Source: Dryomyza anilis (taxonomy: Eukaryota; Arthropoda; Insecta; Diptera; Dryomyzidae). Taken from it: DNA of 64,000 bases. This document shows, one piece after another, positions 55,591-64,000 of this stretch. The notes under the pieces are model-generated. The model saw only the letters and a program-made list of their open reading frames with translations, had not been told where the DNA came from and ran no database searches. The stretch spans positions 248,001-312,000 of the forward strand of contig OX638131.1 in assembly GCA_951804985.1 (NCBI GenBank), read 5' to 3'. How positions within the stretch are numbered: the first letter of the stretch is position 1; each line of letters begins with the position of its first letter. Both the position numbers and the translations under genes were made by a program.

Positions 55591-57195
55591 TTGATTTACA
55601 CCCAAAAACATATGTAATGTATTTGTTTTTACTACACTGATCTAGTTGTATGGAAAACGTCTTTGTGCATTTACTGTATTTCTATACTATTTCTATTAAA
55701 TATTACACTATTTTCTAAATATTTATACGTCCTGAAATATATAGATAAATGACTACATCTTCATTTATTTTTACTACATTTTGCTTTTATTAATCGTCAA
55801 GAAAATGTAGAACTATTACTACACATCGGTCATTCCACTTCAAACCGGGCGCTTTTGGACAAAAAATAACAGTCATGTTCCGTGCTTTGACACGATTTTT
55901 TTATTTTTATTAAAATAGATATTATTTTTGGCAGTTCACCTTAATAAATTAAAAATTACATTTGTTTTTGCTACATTATGTATTTATTTAAAAGTCAACA
56001 AATATTTAATATCTCAAAAAAGATTGTTATATGTATATACCTGTAAAAGTGTATAACAAATACATTTTAAATTTATAATTAAATACGTGTGTAAAAATTA
56101 CTGTACGAAATATACGAATTTTAATACAAAAATATTTAAACTCTGATAAAATATATTTCATTTAATTCTATTATGTCACTATATTCTTAGTGTAAAACTC
56201 TATTTTGGCTTAAAGCAATGGCAAATGAAACATTTCGCAGTGAAAAACAATTTAACTCTCATTGCTTTTATGTAGTTGTTCGTACAACGATATTTGCTGT
56301 CGTTTTAAGTCCTTTATTCATTAGTTACAGTTTAAAGTACAGCAGTAACAGCTCGTCTTAAACAGCGAAAGAAAGGACATGGGAGAACGAACTGGCAGAA
56401 AGGCAGAAAAAACAGACAAATGACGTTTGCTTTGAGAAAAAAATGAAAACAGAGTAACACGCAAAGGATTTTTAATTGCTTCTGTTCTTAAGCGCTAAAC
56501 CATTTGTCTGGCAGCCTTTTAGAGGTGGGGCAGATCAATTAAAAAAAAAAAGATACTTCAAGCGCCATGTTAACCTATATTCTTTATCCACAAATGAATT
56601 CTTGTGCTAAATGGACAATAATTCTGTTTTTTTAATTCTATATCCTGATATATGAGCCATTCCACACAAATTAGACCAGGGGTTTGAACTCACCCTCTTT
56701 GATTTCACTGATAAAGGATTTCTAGAGATCCAGAGTTCAAAGTTACAACATAAGAGTCAAAAATAAATTCTGTTTGGTTGCTCATATTGAAAAAAAAAAC
56801 ATCTTGAATGAGGAATGCTAGGAACTCCATTGAGGTCTCGCTTTAAAACTAATAAAACAGGATTTTTAAAAAATTGAAGTCGTTACTTCTAAACATGAAA
56901 ATGTGTCTAGTAGTTATTATCTTTGAAATTCAACATAAGTTTTATCAAATTGAATCTAGCTTTTGAAACATAGTCCATTTTTAAATTATCAATGTGACAG
57001 TCCAAATTTTACAGTCGTGTTGCAAATTTTCGTAAAATGTGTAACACATTGACATGACCTTTCTGATATCTTTGTGAAAATGGTCATCAGAGAAGAAATT
57101 ACCATGATTCATCTTGTCGTCAAATATGACAATTCCAGCTGGGTATACAACATAACTAAGAGTATAGCAACCACAACAACAAGAAGCAGCTGCCA
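55591..57195. other. AT-rich sequence with one balanced patch
   Basis: No supported gene. 56210-56540 is GC-richer (GGAGAACGAACTGGCAGAAA) and may be regulatory. 56650-56770 is a diverged copy of the repeat at 40720-40980. Confidence 0.35.
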
Positions 57196-57365
57196 CACTC
57201 AAACAAAAAAAAAAACTATAAAATCAATAGTTTATTTTTTGCTATAAATAAAAATAGGAATTATTATTTTAATAGGTAAATATCATTAAATACTACAAAA
57301 TACTATTAAATTGTGTTTGTGTTTATATGAAAATATAGTATACAAATTTTAATAGAATTAAAGAC
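57196..57365. repeat. MITE, GGTCAATAG family, partial
   Basis: CACTCAAACAAAAAAAAAAC begins it and TTATTTTAATAGGTAAATAT with ACTACAAAATACTATTAAAT match the interior. The right end is not clear. Confidence 0.6.
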
Positions 57366-58625
57366 GCGCTAAATAACTCAAGAATTTCGCATTTTTGTAT
57401 CTATACAATATTTATATTTCGGTTTTTTCCGCAACAGGATGCTACTGATGTGGCACATGTGTAAGATCGAAATACTGACATATTTTATGCGTATTTGCAG
57501 CAATTCATTTCAGTGTGATTAATAGGTGGCCACACTTAGCCCCCACGGACATAATCCCCATTTCAAAAATGAGGATTATGCCGGCTTCCCAGGTGGTCAT
57601 AAGCCCTATGGGAATTATGATCTTTTCTTTAGTGAAATAAATTGAATATTTCAATCTGTTCAGTTTATTTAAATAAAATATACACACACAGTCAACAAGA
57701 ATGAACTTGTGCTAACCTCCTAGTCAGCAAGCATGAGGTTGTGCCAACCTCCTATTCAGCAAACATGAGGTTCAGCAAGCATGTCGAAACCTTCAATTGA
57801 TATTTTATTTTAATATTTTTTTTATATATAAAACTTATTTATGTAAAGTTTTCTATATGTAGTTTTGATGCGTAAATATGTCACGCACACAATTTCAAAA
57901 AAATACATATCTCTTAATTCCTGTTTCCTGAAAAATAAAAACAGTATGAAGACACATTTAATATTTTATTTCATCATAATTAAGCAAAATAAAAAACTAT
58001 TTATAATGCCACATATGGTCACATATTTTATATTTTATTATATTTCACTAGCTAAACAGCAATTTGTATTGAATTCATTCATTATTTTATTAATATTCAT
58101 ATATTTATTTCGCATTTTTACTTAATTAATAAATATCCTATTGTTTGGCACTTGTGAAATTTTTTACGTTTATTTATTTCTGCATGTATTCAATAATTGT
58201 TGACAAAAACATGCAACCGAACTGCTGATAGACATGAGAAAAATTTTCTGTGTGTATTCAAGAAAAAAATGCAAAATTTATAGAAGAATCTAAGAATTCA
58301 AAATTTAATCAATTAAAAGGAAATTTCACTCATTTGGGCATTATGTTATTTTTCCGGTTTGTCCTGCTCTGCAAAAACATCTTCAAAGGAATACTTTTTG
58401 AATTCAATTACATTGTCAGATTCAAAAACATCATACATCATAATTTGATTTTACAATTTAAGAATTAAATGAAAAATTTGAACTGATTATAAATCGATAT
58501 AATTAAATCCGATCTTAACACAAAAAAATATAAAAATATTAGCGAAAAACATTTGGCGTATGGACTTGACGTATGAACTTGATGTGTTTTGATATTTTAG
58601 AGCTAAAAAAAAATTATGTTTGATT
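57366..58625. other. AT-rich sequence
   Basis: No supported gene. 57690-57790 has three tandem-like units of GTCAGCAAGCATGAGGTTGT / TCAGCAAACATGAGGTT with TGCCAACCTCCTA between them. At 57540-57620 GGGGATTATG/CATAATCCCC motifs form a small inverted repeat. Confidence 0.4.
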
Positions 58626-58627
58626 TA

Positions 58628-59345
58628 CACTGAAAAATCGTCTTCATATTAATGAAATTCGTTCTTCATTGTGTTAAAGAACCATTCATAATGTTATGAA
58701 TTCATAATCAATTTGATGAATGACTGAAAATATGCTCTTCAATTTGATGAAATGTATATGAAATGTATTTCATCATATTAATAATCAAATACGTGAGACA
58801 CAAAATATATGTACATTAGGCCGGTTAGGTATTCATAAATTTTTATTAAGTCCGTCCCTAAAATGAAAGATTGTCTCGTAAAAGTGTCAAAACAAAAAAA
58901 AAAATCTTGGAAAATGCCAAAACCGTTTTATCGTTATATCTTTGTTGTTCGATATCCGATCAAGAAGTTTTATATACCGTTGAAAATGTCCCAGCGGTTA
59001 ACACAGTTGTCACATAGGTTGAATTGACCTCCTATTGCATTTAGGGGGGTAGAAGTTTAAAAAAAACGAACATCACTTGTTGTAGTAGACCTCGGAGGTC
59101 AATTAAACCTATAAGACAAATATAAGAACCGCCAAGATCTTTGCAACGATATATAAAACATGTTGATCGGAAAGAAGATATGACGAAAAACGGTGGTGGT
59201 TGTTTTTGGCGGGGTAAAAAAAAATATATTTATAACACTTTTCCGAGGTAAGCTTTCATTTTAGGGGCGGACTTTCAAAAATTTTTTTTTTCGACCCGGC
59301 CTACTGTACATCATATTAAAGAATTTTGTTCATCAAATTTTACTC
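58628..59345. mobile_element. ATGATGAA foldback element split by a nested insertion
   Basis: The left part (CTTCATATTAATGAAATTCG to CAAAATATATGTACAT) and the right part (CTGTACATCATATTAAAGAA) are separated by the element at 58820-59304. The right part is short, so the copy is incomplete. Confidence 0.6.
58820..59304. mobile_element. MITE, GGCCGGTTAGGT termini, nested
   Basis: GGCCGG at the left and CCGGCC-type end (GACCCGGCC) at the right, with TA on both sides. Inside the ends, AAGTCCGTCCCTAAAATGAA is mirrored by TTCATTTTAGGGGCGGACTT. About 485 bp and no ORF. It is younger than the foldback element it splits. Confidence 0.7.
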
Positions 59346-59779
59346 GAATGCATGTCGAGTAATATTTATAAAAAAAATACAGTATAGTTATAAAAAAATT
59401 GTCGGACCTTTTTTTATTTTCTTTTCGAATAACGTTTTTTTTTTCGTAAATATTTTTTATTTTTCTTATTTTTTTGTGTCAGTTAGATTTTAGTCTGACA
59501 GAATTCGAAAGGCCTAATATCATTAAAATTAAATTATGTTTCAAAGTGTCTTTAAATGGAACCATAGTGAACCGTGAACCATCATTTCAGATCTAAATAC
59601 ATAGTAGAAAATGTACAAAAGTACATTTGAATGGTATCACGCTGTTCCCATGATATATAGCGTACTTTGAAATGCACCAGTTTGAAATGTAATTGACAAT
59701 TGCTTCCCAAACCATGAACTATATTTCGAAAATCAACTCCATCTCGTTGCATTTCCCTTAAGAACGAACTCATTGCACA
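59346..59779. other. AT-rich sequence
   Basis: TTTTTTTCG motifs at 59400-59470 look like decayed foldback middle repeats. No gene seen. Confidence 0.3.
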
Positions 59780-60180
59780 TTAATTTACTGGAGCATTCGC
59801 GGCGTCATAAGCTGACCTCTTTCCGCAATAACGACCAGTTTCGGGCGCTTTCTTGGATTATCGGAGCCGCCATCGCAATTTTTCCACCTGAATAGATGAC
59901 ACTGTGTGGAAGTCATTTGAGGCTTAGACGACGGACAACGTCACACACACTACACAATGCAGCTCAGGGGAGATGCCATCAGAGCAGCAGCAGGATGTTG
60001 AATAACCGAACGAATGAAAGAACAGACACGGTTAGTACCATCACACTGACTGATTGTTTGATTATAAAAAGTGATCCGTCCAGTGTTCGTGGGCGCAGTC
60101 ACACCAACAGAAACATCGACGTGGTTTGTCTTTTGTGTGCTTGTGACGCAAGTTGAACTAGACCGAAAGAGGCCACGTAC
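59780..60180 (+). promoter_or_regulatory. GC-richer island with candidate TATA/initiator promoter
   Basis: TATAAAAA at 60063-60070 is followed 33-34 bp later by GCAGTCA (60095-60101), an acceptable fly initiator. CGACGTG, the DPE core, lies at 60117-60123, a few bases upstream of its ideal +28 position. Downstream a donor-like AAGGGA|GTAATT occurs at 60186. It could be the promoter and untranslated first exon of a plus-strand gene extending out of the window. The 86-codon ORF at 59896 crosses the putative start site and is not supported. Confidence 0.3.
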
Positions 60181-61240
60181 AAGGGAGTAATTGTATGAAG
60201 AACTTGGCCAAAAATTCCAAATCTCAAATTTAGTGAAGAACGTCTAAATTCATTTTCACGTAGTGAGATATTTAATGCAATTGTTTAAGCTAACATGAAC
60301 CGGTAACAAGGGGGAGAAAACCAGCCACTGGTCTTGAGGATTTCCATGGGCTCGCTCATGGGAGTATTGAAGATCTTATTTAAAATTTGGGGTTTTCCAG
60401 TGCTCGGTTGGGTCAAGATCTTAGAACTTATATTTTTATTTTGAGATTAAAAGGGGTGTCTCAATTTTTATAGTTGCGTGATTTTTGCACTTCGCTCCAT
60501 TCTGTGGGCATAAATCTAGAAGTGACTATCACAGAATCGGCAGAATATCCTCTTTATAACACTGAATAGTGCATCAATTCAAGGCTATTACGAAGCAAAC
60601 TTAATTTTGGCAAATGTTTTATTAAAATACTCTACTGTTCCGCGTTCTAAAATGAAAACGAATGAAATAGAATCAATGGAAGATGCTGCATGGAGAATGC
60701 AGAGCCACAGAGCACGATGAGATGAATTTGCGAAATTAGGATTCTCACAGATTAATAAACTTGTGCTGATTAATAAACTTGCTGACCGGGAGATTGCGCT
60801 GGGCCGATGCGACTTCAGGTGGAAATGACTTAGGAAACTCCTTTAAGTATTCTTGCAATTTTGAGTGCTGCATCAAACTGTTTTTGTGTAATCAGTGTAG
60901 TGTACATTTCAATAAACTATAAATTATATCTAGCGAATTCAAATTCATTCATTCATCACGCTATTTGGTTGGACTTCATTCCGATGTAATTGAAAATCTT
61001 TGTATAGTACATTTTTTTCGAAATCATTTTTTGTTCGAAACTTTTTTTTAAACAAAAAAAAAATTAGGATTTAACCAACACAAATTTAATATTCAATTTT
61101 TTCAAATTTGTATTTTTTATTTTTTAAACAAAGTATCGCTGTTAAAATGGAAACATAACAATACCAAAAATCAGATTTTCATCAGTGACCAGCCCAGTAG
61201 TAAATTTCAGGCGAATGAAACTATACTAGCTGTACAGATT
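60181..61240. other. Mixed-composition sequence
   Basis: No convincing gene. A 31-codon frame from ATG 60345 (MGSLMGVLKILF…) is hydrophobic, but the ATG context is poor. AGATTAATAAACTTG is repeated in tandem at 60750-60783. Confidence 0.3.
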
Positions 61241-61533
61241 CTTAAGCCTGTAGAACCCCTTCCAGACAAAATGATTCCCTTTCTACTATTTTTTATATGA
61301 AATTAACATTTTTCCAGGACTTCCCAATTCATTTCTCAAAAAACGGCTCTCAAAAGGTCACACAAAATAGTTTTGCCTCATTACTGTTAGAATTCCATAG
61401 ACTAACAGCGCTTCGCTTTTGAACAATATTAGAAATTGTCACCAAATCTCTAGAAGGTGTGTAGGAAGTACACACCTGTATTGAGAATCCAACGAAGTTG
61501 TTATAGCAGGGCTTCTACTGGCAAGGCCTGAAC
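61241..61533 (-). repeat. Dispersed repeat, copy 2 of two
   Basis: Reverse complement of the repeat at 5031-5385. Shares CAGCGCTTCGCTTTTG and GTTGTTATAGCAGGGCTTCT blocks. Confidence 0.65.
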
Positions 61534-61589
61534 AACTGGGATATTATAAAATTTTAATTTCAATTTTATACATTTATCTCTTACTACCT

Positions 61590-61622
61590 GGACCCGTTGC
61601 CCGTGCAATGTTTATGTAATGC
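61590..61622 (-). repeat. Helitron-like 3' end fragment
   Basis: On the minus strand GCACGGGCAACGGGTCCAGG followed by TAGT resembles the hairpin and terminal region of insect Helitrons. The rest of such an element was not found. Confidence 0.35.
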
Positions 61623-61644
61623 AAAATTATATCTTTATATCATA

Positions 61645-62181
61645 TGATGAATTTATACATAAATATTATGAATTTTTTCACCAACGACCAGATTCATTAT
61701 ATTGATACCACCATTCATTAAATGACATATTGATGAATGTATTCATTATATATATGAACAAAATATTCAATACAATGAATTTGAATTGCCGTATTGATGA
61801 ATTTGTTCATAATATTTTTTTTTTATAAAATGATTCGAAAAAAAATTGTTGTAAAAATTTTATTTAAAAAATAACAGTAAAAAGATTTTTAAAAAATGAT
61901 CCGAAAAAAAAAAATCGGGCAAAAATTGTTCCGAAAAAAAAAATCGGACAAAAATTGTTCCGAAAAAAAAATGTTTTTAAAAAAAATAATGAAGAACTAA
62001 TATGTCGTATTTTATATTTTGGTTCATTAATATGATGAAACGTATTCTTCACATACAGTTTATCATATTGAAGAACACTTTTTCGACAGTTACCAAGCGT
62101 TCTTCATAATTATGATAGCATTCATCATGGTTTGAAGAACGGAATTCATCAATACGATGTAAATTTTTTTTTCTGTGTAAG
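61645..62181 (-). mobile_element. ATGATGAA foldback element, long type, inverted copy
   Basis: Collinear with 47320-48097 in reverse: ACCAGATTCATTATATTGAT, then a CCGAAAAAAAAAATCGG-like A-rich array (61890-61985), then TAATATGATGAAACGTATTC and a terminal TTTTTTTTCTGTGTAAG. Confidence 0.75.
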
Positions 62182-62419
62182 GTCGAGCTCTATCACCATT
62201 TTGAGCTGTGCGTGTTATATTTGTACTCAAAGTGGTGGGACCTACAGTTTACTGCCGAATCCGAACGGCGGGTGAGAGCTTTTCATAGGCAATGTTTTAC
62301 TCTGGTAGGTATAGAAAAATGTTTCTATGAAAAGATGTTGTTAGCCCCAGTCCAGGCTTGAACCGGGGACCTTTCGGCTTGCAGTTCAACTCACTGACCA
62401 CTGAGCTACCGCGGTCGGG
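62182..62419 (-). mobile_element. tRNA-derived SINE, near-complete copy
   Basis: Read on the minus strand it begins with a tRNA-like head carrying a perfect box A (TAGCTCAGTGG) and box B (GGTTCAAGCC), the internal polymerase III promoter. A body of about 170 bp follows (TTGCCTATGAAAAGCTCTCA, GTAGGTCCCACCACTTTGAG). A headless copy lies at 3425-3665. SINEs are copied by LINE machinery. The tail meets the end of the foldback element, so the exact 3' end is unclear. Confidence 0.8.
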
Positions 62420-62481
62420 AGATGAATAATCTGTCCAAATTTCATGTTCCTAGGTCTAAGGGTTTGGGCTGGGCGTTAATG

Positions 62482-62510
62482 GATCAGTCAGTCAGTCAGT
62501 CAGTCAATCA
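62482..62510. repeat. (TCAG)n microsatellite
   Basis: TCAGTCAGTCAGTCAGTCAA run following GTTAATGGA. Confidence 0.9.
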
Positions 62511-62789
62511 GGACTTGTTCTTTTATATACGTAGAAGATAATTTAAAAGTTATTACAATTCTCGAAAAGAGTTTTTTATTATAATGCAATTTATCTTCTT
62601 CGCGAAAGATATAAATAATTTATTAAATAAAATTTGGGTACAATTTGTATATCATTTAACGACCTTTTTTTTTAGTATAAAGTCGAAATTAAAATCTAAG
62701 CAGTATATACAACATTTTTGGAATTTATTATTAATATCAATTATGGTCATTTTTTGCATTATTTAAGAACAAATTTATAAAGACAAAAT

Positions 62790-63290
62790 TCGATATATTG
62801 AACATCAATTCATAATATTTTCTAAGCATCTAAATTACTCATATATACATAGACAAAAATTCTTCATAAATATTATGCATTTTTCCACCAAATAGATAAA
62901 TTAATTGTTGGATTTTTTTTACGAAATTTTCAAAAAAAAAAACTAAAAGTTTTACAAAAATAAAATAAAAAAAAATGTGCGTAAACAAATTTGTACCAAC
63001 AAATTTTTTTTTGAAAACAATTATATATTTTTTTATATTAAGATAAATAGATAAATTAATTGTTGGATTTTTTTTACGAAATTTTCAAAAAAAAAACTAA
63101 AAGTTTTACAAAAATAAAATAAAAAAAAATGTGCGTAAACAAATTTGTACCAACAAATTTTTTTTTGAAAACAATTATATATTTTTTTATATTAAGTTTT
63201 CGTTCATTAAAATGATGAAACGTATTCTATACATACAGTTCATCATATTGAAGAACACTCGGTAATTCGTCAAATTTATTACACACACAG
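62790..63290. repeat. ATGATGAA foldback family, incomplete copy
   Basis: It contains the right-end motifs CATTAAAATGATGAAACGT and TTCATCATATTGAAGAACAC at 63206-63260, and a tandem duplication in the middle. Ends in ACACACAGAAAAAAACCG, where another element may start. Confidence 0.55.
62890..63199. repeat. Tandem duplication, 155-bp unit
   Basis: AAATAGATAAATTAATTGTT starts at 62890 and again at 63045. The two units are essentially identical, including the A and T runs, so the duplication is very recent (or an assembly artefact). Confidence 0.92.
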
Positions 63291-64000
63291 AAAAAAACCG
63301 TCATTTGGGGCTGTTTTTCGACACTTTTCAGTGCTGAAATGGAGCTCGCAGTAAGTTACTGTTGTAGAACTGTAAATTCCACTTTATAAAGTGTCGTTTA
63401 GCATAAGTGTCATATTTATAGATAAAAGTTGCTACTGTTGATTCGACAGTTGATTTTGTCGACTCTACATTGACAGTCGTTTACTGTCGATTTAACAGTT
63501 TTAACTTTTATTTCTTCAAAGGCACCAATTTAAAAGTAGAAACAGTTTTTAGAATTGAAAGTAGTTTTATTTATTTAATTCTTAAAGTTTTTACAAAGAA
63601 CCACAATTGCAGTTTTAGCAATCGTGTATCGTTACATATATTTTGCTGAATAACTCAAAGGAGTGATTTCCTGGGTGCAAGAATAACCTGTACCGCAGAA
63701 GTCACATTAAAATAACACCAAATTTTAATTACCATCGAACTAAAAAAAACTACAATAAATTGTACGACCTACACCGGACCATTGTAAAGCGCTGCAATCA
63801 CAAATGAACGTACAAGAAAAATAAATGACATTTTAAATAAAAAAACAAACACACGCGAAATACAACCAAGAGGTATTGAATTCCAAAAAAATCCACACAC
63901 TATCAATCAGAAACATTACAGCTCGCAGATCATCGCGATGTTATCTGATGTCTGTTCACTAGACTTCAAAACGTCGGTTCACTAGAATCCAAAACATATA
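63291..64000. other. Terminal non-coding sequence
   Basis: 63285-63520 opens with an ACACACAGAAAAAAA end and is rich in CTGT/ACAG motifs (TCGACAGTTGATTTTGTCGA, ACAGTCGTTTACTGTCG), probably one more MITE. I see no gene. Confidence 0.35.

Noticed and set aside
60345..60440. 31-codon hydrophobic ORF as a membrane micropeptide
   Set aside because: Poor start context, and the hydrophobicity is expected from T-rich codons.
62340..62419. Genuine tRNA gene on the minus strand
   Set aside because: Boxes A and B are good, but the acceptor and anticodon stems do not close and the sequence continues into a body repeated at 3.4 kb, so it is a SINE.

Overview
The window is AT-rich animal nuclear DNA from a higher dipteran fly, probably a repeat-laden relative of Drosophila such as a calyptrate. 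The evidence is short GT-AG introns of 53-75 nt, fly-type start contexts, and orthologues of fly genes (Mextli, mRpS2, Mon1 and glycine N-acyltransferase-like genes). Gene names rest on my recognition of the translated exons. No database search was run.

Layout. 0-5.4 kb holds repeats: a CCCAGCAAAC-ended DNA element, a dead non-LTR retrotransposon with reverse transcriptase and RNase H, a SINE copy and a 183-bp tandem array. 5.9-11.9 kb is mextli on the minus strand (nine coding exons, two possible 3' ends, a tandem duplication in its largest intron). 12-16.9 kb is intergenic: a GATA-site cluster, three unidentified exon-like ORFs, a TIR element and a Helitron. 17.0-17.9 kb is mRpS2 (minus), whose first exon and upstream region are duplicated. 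19.6-21.3 kb is Mon1 (plus), with a GC-AG intron. 21.6-22.7 kb (minus) and 27.7-28.9 kb (plus) are two paralogous GNAT/glycine N-acyltransferase-like genes with the same intron phases. From 29 kb to the end I see no recognisable protein gene. This stretch is mostly short non-autonomous DNA transposons, many with TA target duplications and CAC..AGAAAA ends, plus a large foldback family. A possible small minus-strand gene lies at 32.2-33.8 kb. A possible non-coding first exon lies at 36.3-36.5 kb, and several GC-richer islands at 45.4, 48.5, 51.7, 53.4, 56.3 and 59.8 kb may be promoters, UTR exons or enhancers of a long gene that continues outside.

The recognised genes are housekeeping genes with unrelated jobs: translation control by eIF4E binding, mitochondrial small ribosomal subunit assembly, Rab7 activation on endosomes, and acyl-CoA-dependent N-acylation. 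They do not form a pathway. The most notable signals are the duplicated mRpS2 promoter and first exon, the read-through 3' end of mextli, a nested MITE whose empty site survives elsewhere in the window, and a termini signature shared by otherwise unrelated MITE families.
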